64,000 bases of DNA from Streptomyces sp. CB02414 (lineage in GTDB: Bacteria; Actinomycetota; Actinomycetes; Streptomycetales; Streptomycetaceae), in assembly GCF_001905385.1 (NCBI RefSeq), contig NZ_LIPF01000005.1, forward strand, positions 186,001-250,000. Direction: 5' to 3'. The position numbers and the translations under genes were made by a program. Below the pieces are notes generated by a model. The model did not search any database, had not been told where the DNA came from, and saw only the letters and a program-made list of their open reading frames with translations. Shown piece by piece: positions 50,719 to 59,992 of the stretch; positions within the stretch are counted from its first letter, which is position 1, and each line of letters opens with the position of its first letter.

Positions 50719-51693
50719 GTGGAACTCGAGCTGCGTCATCTGCGGGTGCTGTGCGCGATAGCGGACTCCGGCAGCGTGGGGCGGGCCGCCGCCGCGCTCG
50801 GCTTCACGCAGCCCGCCCTCAGTACTCAGCTGCGCCGTATCGAGCGGCTGCTCGGTGAGGGGCTGTTCGTGCGCCGCAGCACCGGCGTGGAGCTGACCGC
50901 GTACGGCGTGGAGGTCGTGAGCCAGGCCCGGGACATACTGGCCCGCGCCGACGCCCTCGGCCGACGCCACGGCAACGGCACGCCCGCGGCGGCGACCCGC
51001 ACCCTCCGGCTCGGAGTCACCAACACCCCCGTGCTGCCGGAGCTGCTGAGCAACCTGCGTGAAGGCTGCCCCCACCTCGCGGTCTCCGTCAGCAGCGTCT
51101 ACGCCACCGGCGAGCTGGTCAGGCTCCTGGAGGCCGGTGAGCTCGACGCGGCACTCGGCATGGACTACCCCGGCCTGCCCCTGCGCCACTCCGCCGACCT
51201 GGCGCACCGCGCCATCAACACCGTCCCCGTCTTCGTCGCCATGCACTCCGGACATCCGCTCGCACACCGCGTCGAGGTGCCGTTGCAGGAGCTGTCCGAG
51301 GACACCTGGTTCGTCTCCGCCGACGACGGGGTGGGCTGGCCCGGCGCCTTCTACGACGCGTGCCAGGCCGCGGGCTTCACCCCCGCGAGTACGCACGAGC
51401 TCCACATCCTCGAACAGCTGCAGGCGATGATCGCCATGGGCCTGGGAGTGGCGGTCGTGCAGCCCACCATCCGCCCCGTCGACGGCGTACTGGTCAAGCC
51501 CCTGGTCGGCGACCCGCTCTGGCAGCGCCACCTCCTCGTCTGGCGCCGGGAAGCCGTCGAACCGGCGGTGGCCGAGGCACTGCACCACCACGCCGTCCGC
51601 GTCTACCGGAACCTGCTGGCCCGCGCCCCGCACCTGCAGAGCTGGGTGGCCCGCGCCTACACGGCCGCACGCCTGCCGGACAAGCGGCGGTGA
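50719..51693 (+). CDS. LysR-family transcriptional regulator
   Basis: 324 aa from GTG 50719, eight bases after GAGG; GTG 50710 overlaps that ribosome site. N-terminal winged helix (ELRHLRVLCAIADSGSVGRA, then LGFTQPALSTQLRRIERLLG) and a periplasmic-binding-type effector domain (about 95-300, LRLGVTNTPVLPELL; DAALGMDYPG). It is divergent from the HATPase gene, with 211 bp between. The cobalamin riboswitch and importer follow on the same strand. Its target is unclear. Confidence 0.92.
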   Translation: MELELRHLRVLCAIADSGSVGRAAAALGFTQPALSTQLRRIERLLGEGLFVRRSTGVELTAYGVEVVSQARDILARADALGRRHGNGTPAAATRTLRLGVTNTPVLPELLSNLREGCPHLAVSVSSVYATGELVRLLEAGELDAALGMDYPGLPLRHSADLAHRAINTVPVFVAMHSGHPLAHRVEVPLQELSEDTWFVSADDGVGWPGAFYDACQAAGFTPASTHELHILEQLQAMIAMGLGVAVVQPTIRPVDGVLVKPLVGDPLWQRHLLVWRREAVEPAVAEALHHHAVRVYRNLLARAPHLQSWVARAYTAARLPDKRR

Positions 51694-51740
51694 GACGGGC
51701 CGGGTACGGCGGGACGGGACGGCCGCGACGGAAGACGTGG

Positions 51741-51855
51741 CACAGGCGCTAAGCTGCAAGCGCCCCGCGGGGGAAGTCCGGTCGAAGTCCGGCGCTGACC
51801 CGCAACGGTAGACGGAGTGCTGCTCCGTGAGCCCGATCACCCGCGGTGGTGACGC
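51741..51855 (+). ncRNA. Cobalamin riboswitch
   Basis: Conserved landmarks of the B12 aptamer are visible in order: GGGGGAAGTCCGGT and GAAGTCCGGCGCTGACCC at about 51770-51800, the invariant CGCAACGGTA at 51801-51810, and GTGAGCCCGATCACC near 51827-51841. Edges are approximate. It lies in the leader of the FecCD-type importer genes (start 51965), so high cobalamin should shut them off, probably by blocking translation, since no clear terminator follows. Confidence 0.85.
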
Positions 51856-51964
51856 TCCTGTCAATCGCCGTGGACTGCGAGAGGGTGCTGCCCACGGCGC
51901 CCCGCGCCCGGAGCCGCTCCTTCGCCGACGTAGGTGCACGGCCCGAGGCGAAGGTGATCCGCCG

Positions 51965-53080
51965 GTGGCCAAGCTCCGTGACCCCGAACCCGCCCCACCA
52001 CGAACGCGACCGCGCCGCGGTACGCGCACCGGACCCCCACCAGCCCACCGGGTCTCCCTGCCCCTGCTCGTGACCGGCTTGTGCGTCGCGCTCCCCGTCT
52101 CCCTGGCCTGCGGGGCGGGTTTCGGGGCCTCGGGGCTCTCGTGGAGCGAGACGCTGCATTTCCTCCGGGCGGGCCTGACCGGCGCCTCCATAGCCCCGGA
52201 CGAGGTTCCCTCGTACGTCATCGTGTGGGAACTGCGCTTCCCGCGTGCCGTGCTCGCCGCGGTCGTCGGCGCGGGACTGGCCGCCGTCGGCGTCGCCGTC
52301 CAGGCCATGGTCCGCAACGCGCTCGCGGACCCGTTCGTCCTCGGCATCTCCTCCGGTGCGGCCGTCGGAGCCAACGCCGTGCTCATCTTCGGCGCCTTCG
52401 GCGCGCTCGGTGTCTGGGCACTGTCCACGGCGGCGTTCGTCTCCGCGCTCGCGGCCATGACGCTGGTGTACGCGGTCGCCCGGACGTCGCGCGGGCTGAC
52501 CCCGCTCCGGCTCGTGCTGACCGGCACCGCGATGAACTACGGCTTCTCGGCCGTGACCACCTTCATGGTGTTCGCCGCCGAACACGGCGAGGCGGCCCGG
52601 TCCGCGATGATGTGGCTGCTCGGCAGTCTGGGCGGCGCGAGCTGGTCCTCCGTACCGATCGCCGCGGGCGCGGTGCTCGCCGGCCTCGTCCACCTCGGCT
52701 GGTCGGCCCGGCGCCTGAACGCCCTGGCCATGGGCGACGAGACGGCCGCCGCGCTGGGCGTGGACGCCGGGCGGCTGCGCAAGGAGCTCTTCGTCACCGC
52801 CGCAGCCGTCACCGGGACGGTCGTCGCGGTCAGCGGGGCGATCGGCTTCGTGGGCCTGATGGTTCCGCACGCCGCCCGGATGCTGGTCGGAGCCGACCAC
52901 CGCCGGCTGCTGGCCGTCGCGCCCCTGGCCGGCGCGGTGCTGCTGATCTGGGTCGACATCCTGTCCCGGGTGCTGCTCGCCCCCGCCGAACTGCCGCTCG
53001 GTGTACTGACGGCGGCGATCGGCGTGCCGTGCTTCGTCCTGCTCATGCGCCGCCGCACCTACACCTTCGGAGGCGCGTGA
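51965..53080 (+). CDS. Cobalamin/corrinoid ABC importer permease (BtuC/FecCD family)
   Basis: 371 aa from GTG 51965 with AGGTGA seven bases before; the longer frame runs back into the riboswitch. About ten hydrophobic segments. Family motifs: RFPRAVLAAVVGAGLAAVGV at the start of the conserved region, NALADPFVLGISSGAAVGAN, LTGTAMNY, and GAIGFVGLMVPHAARMLVG, which includes the ATPase contact. The ATPase start overlaps its stop (TGATG). The riboswitch upstream points to vitamin B12 or a related corrinoid rather than iron-siderophore, although FecCD proteins serve both. Confidence 0.92.
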   Translation: MAKLRDPEPAPPRTRPRRGTRTGPPPAHRVSLPLLVTGLCVALPVSLACGAGFGASGLSWSETLHFLRAGLTGASIAPDEVPSYVIVWELRFPRAVLAAVVGAGLAAVGVAVQAMVRNALADPFVLGISSGAAVGANAVLIFGAFGALGVWALSTAAFVSALAAMTLVYAVARTSRGLTPLRLVLTGTAMNYGFSAVTTFMVFAAEHGEAARSAMMWLLGSLGGASWSSVPIAAGAVLAGLVHLGWSARRLNALAMGDETAAALGVDAGRLRKELFVTAAAVTGTVVAVSGAIGFVGLMVPHAARMLVGADHRRLLAVAPLAGAVLLIWVDILSRVLLAPAELPLGVLTAAIGVPCFVLLMRRRTYTFGGA

Positions 53081-53853
53081 TGCGGGTCGACATCGACGCG
53101 GTCACCGTGGAGATCGGCGGCGCGAGGCTGGTCGAGGACGTCTCGCTGCGGGCGGGCGACGGCCAGTTCGTGGGGCTCGTCGGGCCGAACGGCAGCGGTA
53201 AGTCCACCCTGTTGCGATGCGTCTACCGGGCCCTGCGCCCCACGGCCGGTGCGGTACGTCTCGGCGGCGACGACCTGCTGACCATGAACACGCGCGAAAG
53301 CGCCCGCCGGCTCGCCGCCCTCCCGCAGGAGTCGGCCGCGGAGTTCGACTTCACCGTGGCCGAGGTCGTGGCCATGGGCAGACTTCCGCACCAGGGCGCG
53401 GTGGCCCGGGAGACCGACGAGGACCGGCGCGCCTGTGCCGCCGCGCTGGCCGGGGTGGACGCCGGACATCTGGCCGGCCGCGGCTTCCTCACCCTCTCCG
53501 GCGGCGAGAGGCAACGGGTCCTGATCGCCCGCGCACTCGCCCAGCAACCGCGGGTCCTGGTGCTCGACGAACCCACCAACCACCTGGACATCGCCCAGCA
53601 GCTCGAGGTCCTGTCCCTGGTGCGGGCCGCCGGACCGACCGTGCTCACCGCACTGCACGACCTCAACCTCGCCGCCCTCCACTGCGACCTGATCCACGTC
53701 GTCGACGACGGGCGGATCGTCGCCTCCGGCGCCCCCCACGACGTCCTCACGCCCGCCCTGCTGGCCGACGTCTTCGGGGTCCGGGCGCACCGCGTTGCCC
53801 ACCCGGAAACCGGTGCGGTCCAACTCCTCTTCGACCGCCTCCCCACCCCGTAG
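53080..53853 (+). CDS. Cobalamin/corrinoid ABC importer ATPase (BtuD/FecE family)
   Basis: 257 aa, ATG 53080 overlapping the permease stop. Walker A GPNGSGKST, Q-loop LPQES, signature LSGGERQRV, Walker B VLVLDEPTNHLD and H-loop TALHDLN. Length and layout match BtuD/FecE. It powers the permease encoded just upstream. An early ATPase stop or frameshift is not seen. Confidence 0.94.
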   Translation: MRVDIDAVTVEIGGARLVEDVSLRAGDGQFVGLVGPNGSGKSTLLRCVYRALRPTAGAVRLGGDDLLTMNTRESARRLAALPQESAAEFDFTVAEVVAMGRLPHQGAVARETDEDRRACAAALAGVDAGHLAGRGFLTLSGGERQRVLIARALAQQPRVLVLDEPTNHLDIAQQLEVLSLVRAAGPTVLTALHDLNLAALHCDLIHVVDDGRIVASGAPHDVLTPALLADVFGVRAHRVAHPETGAVQLLFDRLPTP

Positions 53854-53906
53854 TCAGCCAGTCAGCCTCGCCCCCAACCCGTCCTCCTCCAAGGAGTCAC
53901 CACCCC

Positions 53907-54929
53907 ATGCCGAACCTCGTACGCCCCGCCGCCCTCGCCGTCGTCCTGGTCCTCGCCGCCACCGGCTGCGGGGCGGACATCTCGTCACCGGAGGGGAAGA
54001 CGGACGACGCCGGGCGGTCCGGCGGCCACTACCCGGTCACGGTCGAGAACTGCGGCGAGAAGCGCACCTTCGACCGGGCCCCGCGGCGCGTGGTCACCAA
54101 CGACGTGGGCATCACCGAGATCATGTTCGCCCTCGGCCTGGCGGACCACATGGCCGGATACGTCATGCCCGACGACAAGGGCGACCTCACGGCCGTGCCG
54201 TGGAAGGACGGGTACCGGAAGACCAAGTGGCTGTCGAAGGAGCGGATCAACAAGGAACTGGTCCTCGACGCCCGCGCCGACCTGGTCTTCGCCGGCTGGA
54301 ACTACGGTTTCAGCGAGGGCGAGGGATTCACGCCCGACGCACTGCGCAAGGTGGGCATCGACTCCTACCTGCTCAGCGAGTCGTGCCGCAACGGACAGGG
54401 CAAGGCGCGCGGCGTGATGGCGCCGCTCGACGCGCTCTACACGGACCTGCGGAACCTGGGGAAGGTGTTCGACGTCGAGGACCGGGCCGAAAAGCTCATC
54501 ACCTCGTTCCGCGAGCAGGTGGCCGAAGCACAGGCGAAGGCACCCAAGGGCGCCGACCGGCCGCGGGTGTTCCTCTACGACAGCGGCGAGGACAAGCCGC
54601 TCACGTCGGGTGCCTACGCCGGGCCCCACGACATCATCACCAAGGCCGGCGGCGACCACGTCATGAAGGACCTCGAGGACAGCTGGACCGCCGTGGGCTG
54701 GGAGACGGTCGTCGCCCGCGACCCCGAGGTCATCGTGATCAACGACTACGGGGACACCACCGCCGAACAGAAGCGGAGGTTCCTCAAGTCCTACCAGCCC
54801 CTCGCGAACGTCTCCGCCGTCAAGAACGACCGGATCGTCGTCCTCGACTACGTCGACCTCGTCGAGAGCCCGCGCAACCCCGCGGCCATCGCCACACTCG
54901 CGGCGGCCTTGAGGAGCCTCGCCCCCTGA
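53907..54929 (+). CDS. Cobalamin/corrinoid-binding lipoprotein (BtuF/FecB family)
   Basis: 340 aa, ATG 53907 behind AAGGAG. Signal peptide with lipobox near LAATGC (Cys about 21), so it is attached outside the membrane. Two lobes joined by a helix, as in class III binding proteins: PRRVVTNDVGITEIMFALGL in lobe 1, and DPEVIVINDYG with SAVKNDRIVVLDYV in lobe 2. It should capture the corrinoid and deliver it to the permease. Third gene of the riboswitch-controlled operon, 53 bp after the ATPase. Confidence 0.9.
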   Translation: MPNLVRPAALAVVLVLAATGCGADISSPEGKTDDAGRSGGHYPVTVENCGEKRTFDRAPRRVVTNDVGITEIMFALGLADHMAGYVMPDDKGDLTAVPWKDGYRKTKWLSKERINKELVLDARADLVFAGWNYGFSEGEGFTPDALRKVGIDSYLLSESCRNGQGKARGVMAPLDALYTDLRNLGKVFDVEDRAEKLITSFREQVAEAQAKAPKGADRPRVFLYDSGEDKPLTSGAYAGPHDIITKAGGDHVMKDLEDSWTAVGWETVVARDPEVIVINDYGDTTAEQKRRFLKSYQPLANVSAVKNDRIVVLDYVDLVESPRNPAAIATLAAALRSLAP

Positions 54930-54958
54930 ACCGCGGAGCCCCCTGCTATGGTGCGCCG

Positions 54959-55393
54959 ATGTCATCGATCAGGGAGATCCAAGTCACCTTCGACTGCGCG
55001 GAACCCGTGCGACTCGCCGGCTTCTGGTGCGAGGTGCTGGGCTACGTCGTACCGCCGTCCCCGGAGGGGTTCGCCACCTGGGAGGACTACCACGACTCGC
55101 TGCCGCCCGAGGACCAGGACCCCTACTTCGCGTGCAGTGACCCCTCCGGGGCGGGCCCGCGCCTGCTCTTCCAGCGTGTCCCCGAAGGCAAGGTCGTCAA
55201 GAACCGGGTGCACCTCGACGTGCGGGCCGGCATCGGACTCGTCGGGGAGGAGCGCCTCGCCACCCTGGAGGCCGAATGCGCACGACTGGTCGCGCTCGGC
55301 GCGGTACACGTGCGAACGATGGTCGCCGATGAGGAAAACGAGTCGTGCATCGTGATGCAGGACATCGAGGGCAACGAGTTCTGTCTCGACTGA
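54959..55393 (+). CDS. VOC (glyoxalase/bleomycin-resistance) family protein
   Basis: 144 aa from ATG 54959. The start EIQVTFDCAEPVRLAGFWCEVLGY and the end DIEGNEFCLD are typical of the VOC fold; NRVHLDV supplies a potential metal His. Many such Streptomyces proteins have no known substrate. A TATGGT hexamer at 54947-54952 ends six bases before the ATG, so the transcript may be leaderless with its own promoter rather than part of the importer operon. It ends at a strong bidirectional hairpin. Confidence 0.85.
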   Translation: MSSIREIQVTFDCAEPVRLAGFWCEVLGYVVPPSPEGFATWEDYHDSLPPEDQDPYFACSDPSGAGPRLLFQRVPEGKVVKNRVHLDVRAGIGLVGEERLATLEAECARLVALGAVHVRTMVADEENESCIVMQDIEGNEFCLD

Positions 55394-55424
55394 GCCCGCC
55401 GGGGCTTCGGCACGCAGGACGACG

Positions 55425-55465
55425 CGTCGGCCTTCGAGACCACGACCGGGTCTCGAAGGCCGACG
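55425..55465. terminator. 17-bp bidirectional terminator hairpin
   Basis: Bases 55425-55441 and 55449-55465 pair perfectly over 17 bp with a 7-nt loop. It lies between the convergent VOC gene (ends 55393) and small secreted protein gene (ends 55475), and can serve both. Confidence 0.85.
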
Positions 55466-55474
55466 TCGAAGTGA

Positions 55475-56032
55475 CTACTTGGTGACCCGGATCTCCACGA
55501 GCATGTGGTCGCGACCCTCCGGGTCCGCGCTTTCGCCCACCGGCGTCCAGGTGTTCTTGTCGATCTCGTAGGACTTCTCCTCGGTGCCGACGGTCATGTC
55601 GACCGTCGTGGAGTAGTCATTTCCCTTGATCGAGAAGACGGCGGGGATCTCCAGGGTCAGCCAGCCCTCGCTGCCGACGGTGTTGAAGCAGATCTTGCTG
55701 CCCCTGTCACGGGCCAGTAGTTCCAACTGCCCGGTCCCCGGGGCGCAGTCGGCGAGCGTGATGTGGCCGTCGCCCCGCTTCAGAACGATGTTCTGCTCGG
55801 CCAGGATCTTGTCGGCCCCGGGGTAGTTGAAGTCCTCCACGGCGTAGCCGGGGGCCTCCTCCGCGATCAGCGCGGGGGCGTCGGCCGTCTCTTCGGCGCC
55901 CGTGCCTCCGCCCGGCACACCGCCGGCCACCGCGATCCAGGCCAGCGCGCCGCCGGCCGCGGCGGTGCCGAGTACCCGAACCGTGAGCCGCATTCTCCGC
56001 GACTTTCCGACGTTGGTGCTGGTTTCCTTCAT
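55475..56032 (-). CDS. Small secreted or membrane-anchored protein of unknown function
   Basis: 185 aa from ATG 56032, behind AGGGA. A basic n-region and one hydrophobic stretch (LTVRVLGTAAAGGALAWIAV, about 17-37) suggest a Sec signal or anchor. The mature part is acidic, with two cysteines (ADCAPGTGQ and KICFNTVG) that could form a disulfide, and beta-rich sequence (SYEIDKNTWTPVGE, DHMLVEIRVTK). I do not recognise the family. It is flanked by a large 484-bp intergenic region and by the bidirectional terminator. Confidence 0.75.
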   Translation of the reverse strand: MKETSTNVGKSRRMRLTVRVLGTAAAGGALAWIAVAGGVPGGGTGAEETADAPALIAEEAPGYAVEDFNYPGADKILAEQNIVLKRGDGHITLADCAPGTGQLELLARDRGSKICFNTVGSEGWLTLEIPAVFSIKGNDYSTTVDMTVGTEEKSYEIDKNTWTPVGESADPEGRDHMLVEIRVTK

Positions 56033-56516
56033 CGTATCCCTAATCTCGAAGCGACCGCCCGGATTTGAAAACCACCGGTCGTGAAACCGGTCGCGAAAAA
56101 GGGAAGTCCGCACATGCGAAATGGACCCCCCTCGCGTGCCACTGGCACGCCTTCGCGACGCACTGGTCGAACGCCGATGATCGTCGTCGGCCCTGGCATC
56201 CCAACATGGTGACGCATCCGCGTCCAGCGCCCTGAACCGCCCGTATCCGGACATTGGCAGCAAGCGTTCCGTGACCTGCGTCACGCCGAGGCGAGGCGGC
56301 GCGGGTCGACGACATGATTTCGGGAAAAAGGTGACGAGACGTCAAACAGCGGTGAAACACATGTTGTTGGTGCCGCGCCAGCCGCAACTCGCCCTGAATG
56401 ATCACTGCGTTGCTACTGTTCGGAAATTGTGGCGGGCATCGATCCACGGATCCGCTGTCCGGTACGGCGCGAAATCCGACACGTCACCGCATCTTTCGTA
56501 GAAGGGCAAGTCCCCT
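56033..56516. other. Long intergenic region between divergent secreted-protein genes
   Basis: 484 bp with no convincing coding frame. It contains CGTGAC-CTGC-GTCACG (56270-56285), a short inverted repeat that may be a regulator site, and somewhat lower GC around 56330-56440, where promoters for the ALF-repeat gene are likely. No clear sigma-consensus pair could be fixed. Confidence 0.4.
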
Positions 56517-59500
56517 ATGCAGACGGCATTCTGGAGCAGACGCCGCGTCCTCGGCGCACTCGCGGCGGCGACCGCTGTCGCCGCGACTCCCTCGGTCCTG
56601 CGGCCGGCCACCGCGGCGGCCGCCGAGACGGCCGGCGCCGACCCGGTGCCGCTGCCGGCCACCGACCGCGCCAAGGCGGTCCGCGCGTGGCTGTCCGGCG
56701 GCAGGGGCGTCAAGGCCGCCGCCACCACGGCCCTCTACGGGACCGACACCGAGATTCAGACCTTCCTGGCCGAGACGCTGCCGCAGCAGACCGTGCAGGA
56801 CAACCGGGTCGCGATCGTCAGCAGCCTGGACCGCGCGGGCAGGGGCCTGCGCCGCGAGGCCGTCGCCGCCCTGGACAACGGCGACGAAGCGATAGCCGGC
56901 TTCCTCTCGTCGGGCTTCGCCCCCGCCATGCTGGAGGACTTCCGGGTCGCCACCAGCATCGTCGCGTCCAGCGGCGACCGGGCCGTGGTGCGTGAGGCCA
57001 ACGCCGCGCTGGACGCCGGCACCGAGGCGTCCCTCGTCACCTTCCTCAGCGACGGACAGTACGACGCGCGGCTGGAGGACACGCGGGTCCAGGTCAGCGC
57101 CATGCTGATGAACGGCGGCCCGGAGGTGCAGAAGTACGCGGACCGCGCGCTCAGCGGCTCCGCGAAGGACGTCGAGTGGTTCATCGAGACCGGCCAGCAC
57201 ATCGCGCGCGCCCGCGACCAGGAGTCGGCGACCATCGAGGAACTGGTGGCCGTCGTCCAGCGTGAGGGCAGGCGCGCCGAGCGCCAGACGAACCTGGCCA
57301 TCGAGGCCGGGGCCCGCGCCGAGACCGCCGCCACCAAGGCCAAGGAGGCCGCCGAGAAGGCCGCCGCCGAAGCCGCCGCCGCGCAGAGCGACGTGCAGAA
57401 GTCGGCGGCCGCCGCCCGCAAGGCGGCCGGCGCGGCGAAGGGCGCGGCCGACGCCGCCCGGAACGCCGTCAACGCCTCCAACGCCGCCGTGACGGCCTCC
57501 CGCCGCGCCTCCTGGGCGGCCGCCGGCGCCGCCCAGGCCGCCGCGAAGGCGGGCAACGCCGCCGCCCGCGCCTACAACGCCGCGATCGCCGCCTCCAAGG
57601 ACGCCGGCAAGGCGGAGAGCGCGAAGAACGCCGCGATCGCCGCCCGCAACGCCGCCGACAAGGCCCGCAGCGCCGCCGCGGCCGCCGAGAAGGCCGCCCT
57701 CGCCGGCGACGCCTCCTCGGCCGCCGGCCTGGCCGCCGCCTCCGCCGCCCGCAACTCGGCCGCCGCCGCGAGCGCCGCCGCCCAGGCCGCCGTGTCCGCC
57801 GGTGCCGCCCAGGCGGAGGCCGACGAGGCCAAGCGTCAGGCCGCCATCGCCACCAGCGCCGCCAACCGCGCCACGAACGCCGCCTCCGCCGCCCAGGCAC
57901 TGGCGAGCGCCGCCGCCAAGGCGGCCCGCACCGCGCGCGACGCCGCCAACTCCGCCGCCAATCACGCCGACAAGGCCGCCGACGCCGCCGAGGAGGCCGT
58001 GAAGTACGCCGGCCAGGCCGTCGACTACGCCAACAAGTCGACCGCCCACGCCGCGGAGGCCGTGAAGGCCGCCAACGTCGCCACCAAGGCCGTCAGTGAC
58101 GCCGTCGAGGTGGAGAAGAACGCCCGCGCCGCCGAGGCGCAGACCATCGAGCAGGACAAACAGCAGGCCATCGAGGAGGTCCAGCAGCTCGCCGCCATCG
58201 AGCAGGCCGAGCTCTCCGACGTCCGCGAGAAGCGGCTGATGGCGGAGCGCACCACCCAGGCGACCAAGGACCTCATCGCCAAGGCGGAGCAGGCCCTGTA
58301 CTCCGGCGACCTGCCGCTCGCCGCGACCCTGGGCCGGAAGGCCGCGGTCGCCCTGATGGACGCGCGTGGCGCCCACACCCGGCAGGCCGCCCAGCACGCC
58401 CTCGCCGGCTCCGACGACGACGTCTTCTCCTGGATCGACCTCGACCGGGCGCTCGCCGCGACGCAGGACGACCGCGAGACCACCCTGCACGTGGCGACGA
58501 TCGGCGGACCGAAGGTGGCCGCGGCCGCCGCCGCCGCGCTGGAGAGCACCGACTCCAAGGCCGTCGGTGACTTCCTCACCGGCGGCATGAAGCGGGCCTC
58601 GGACGAGGACCTGCGCGTCGCCATCAACAGGATCATCGCCGAGGGGGCGGGCAGGGCCGTCACCGCGGCCGCCAACGACGCCCTCGACAAGAACACCACC
58701 GTATCCCTCAACCACTTCTTCGACAGCGCCTACCCGCTGGCCGTCAAGGAGGACGACCAGGTCCGGGCCAACGAGCTGATCAGGACCGGCGGCGCCTACA
58801 CCAGGTCCTACGCGGAGGTCGCGCTCGAAGGACCGCAGTGGATGCTGCGCAACTTCATCACCGTGGTCCAGTACCGCACGGCCCAGCTCGACTTCGACAC
58901 CGCCACCCACGTCGCCGCGGTCCGCGGGGCCATCGCCGCCGCCGCGAAGGTCGCGCAGAAGGCGCAGGAGGACGCGGCACTCGCCTCGAAGGCCGCCGCC
59001 GACGCCCGCAACGCCGCCACCGAGGCCCAGCAGTGGGCGCAGAAGGCGCTCGACGCCGCCGCCAAGGCCGACGACTACGCCCAGCAGGCCCGCGACAACG
59101 CCAACGCCGCCGACAAGTCGGCCGCCGACGCCCGGGCCTCCGCCGCCACGGCGAAGAACGCCGCCGCCACCGCCCGCGGCGCCGCCCGCTCCGCCAACTA
59201 CTCGGCCAACAAGGCCGTCGACTCGGCGCGCGCGGCCCTCGCCTCCTCCGCCGAGGCCCAGCGCTCCGCCGCCTCGGCCCGCGCCGCCGAACTCGCCGCC
59301 TCCGCCGACGCGCAGGCCGCCGCCCGCGCCTACGCCGAGGCCAAGCAGATCGCCGCCGACAAGAAGCGGGCCGAGGAGATCGCGAAGGCCAAGGCGGCCG
59401 CGCTCAAGGCCAAGGAGCAGCGCGAAGCCAACCAGAACCCGGCCGACAACGAGAAGAACAACCAGGTCAACCCGAACGGCACCGCCGACGGCGACGCCGA

Positions 59501-59900
59501 CGAGTGGTGGAACGACGCCCAGTTCTACGCGGACGCCGCCGGCGTGATCAGCACCGGCGCCGCGTTCCTGTCGGCCGGCTGCGCCCTCGCCGCCATCGTC
59601 TTCCCGCCGGCCCTCGCCGCGGCCGGCTTCTTCGCCGGTGTCTCCGCGGGCGCAGGAGCCCTCAGCAGCCTCTTCACGGGCATCGAGCACGGCTTCACCA
59701 GCGGCGCCTTCTGGGAGTCCGCCGTCGGCACCGGCCTGAGCCTGGTCTCCTTCGGCGCCTACAAATGGGTCGGCGCCGCCGACAAGGCGCTCGGCGGCGG
59801 CATCGTCAAGCCCGTCGTCAGCAAGATCACCGACACCGGTGAGGACCTGGTCGCCAGCGCCACGAAGGGTCTGAGCGACCTCTACGACCTGGTGGCCTGA
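56517..59900 (+). CDS. Tat-exported ALF-repeat, Ala-rich coiled-coil protein
   Basis: 1127 aa. The N-terminus (SRRRVLGALAAATAVAATPS) is a twin-arginine signal. Two blocks of ALF-type repeats (about 50-245 and 590-800; for example AAATTALYGTDTEIQTFLAE, and AAVAALDNGDEAIAGFL-like units) frame a very Ala/Lys-rich helical region (about 255-560), and a second Ala-rich coil covers about 810-970. Near the C-terminus are small hydrophobic Gly/Ala segments (about 1010-1070, CALAAIVFPPALAAAGFFAG). ALF proteins in Streptomyces often resemble polymorphic toxins, with the active domain at the end. Here the tail has no recognised enzyme; the nuclease-like domain is on the next gene. Confidence 0.82.
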   Translation: MQTAFWSRRRVLGALAAATAVAATPSVLRPATAAAAETAGADPVPLPATDRAKAVRAWLSGGRGVKAAATTALYGTDTEIQTFLAETLPQQTVQDNRVAIVSSLDRAGRGLRREAVAALDNGDEAIAGFLSSGFAPAMLEDFRVATSIVASSGDRAVVREANAALDAGTEASLVTFLSDGQYDARLEDTRVQVSAMLMNGGPEVQKYADRALSGSAKDVEWFIETGQHIARARDQESATIEELVAVVQREGRRAERQTNLAIEAGARAETAATKAKEAAEKAAAEAAAAQSDVQKSAAAARKAAGAAKGAADAARNAVNASNAAVTASRRASWAAAGAAQAAAKAGNAAARAYNAAIAASKDAGKAESAKNAAIAARNAADKARSAAAAAEKAALAGDASSAAGLAAASAARNSAAAASAAAQAAVSAGAAQAEADEAKRQAAIATSAANRATNAASAAQALASAAAKAARTARDAANSAANHADKAADAAEEAVKYAGQAVDYANKSTAHAAEAVKAANVATKAVSDAVEVEKNARAAEAQTIEQDKQQAIEEVQQLAAIEQAELSDVREKRLMAERTTQATKDLIAKAEQALYSGDLPLAATLGRKAAVALMDARGAHTRQAAQHALAGSDDDVFSWIDLDRALAATQDDRETTLHVATIGGPKVAAAAAAALESTDSKAVGDFLTGGMKRASDEDLRVAINRIIAEGAGRAVTAAANDALDKNTTVSLNHFFDSAYPLAVKEDDQVRANELIRTGGAYTRSYAEVALEGPQWMLRNFITVVQYRTAQLDFDTATHVAAVRGAIAAAAKVAQKAQEDAALASKAAADARNAATEAQQWAQKALDAAAKADDYAQQARDNANAADKSAADARASAATAKNAAATARGAARSANYSANKAVDSARAALASSAEAQRSAASARAAELAASADAQAAARAYAEAKQIAADKKRAEEIAKAKAAALKAKEQREANQNPADNEKNNQVNPNGTADGDADEWWNDAQFYADAAGVISTGAAFLSAGCALAAIVFPPALAAAGFFAGVSAGAGALSSLFTGIEHGFTSGAFWESAVGTGLSLVSFGAYKWVGAADKALGGGIVKPVVSKITDTGEDLVASATKGLSDLYDLVA

Positions 59901-59992
59901 TCCCGCCGTTCGCCTTCCGGGGGCGCCGCGAGCAGGCGGCGCCCTCGGCCCTCTCACTCCTCTCACTCCTCTCACGGAAAGGTCCTGCCCTC

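Noticed and set aside
51827..51964. N-terminal extension of the FecCD permease
   Set aside because: It would translate the riboswitch region; GTG 51965 has a ribosome site and precedes the first membrane segment.
56040..56501. Small open frames in the long intergenic region
   Set aside because: Their products show no protein-like codon use or motifs, and no ribosome sites fit.
56484..59975. 1163-codon open frame on the minus strand
   Set aside because: It is the shadow of the Ala-rich ALF-repeat gene; its product is Gly/Arg-rich low-complexity sequence with no domain.
59950..59976. Short CTCTCACTCC direct repeats before the nuclease-like gene
   Set aside because: Only about two and a half units with no spacers; too small for CRISPR or a meaningful array.
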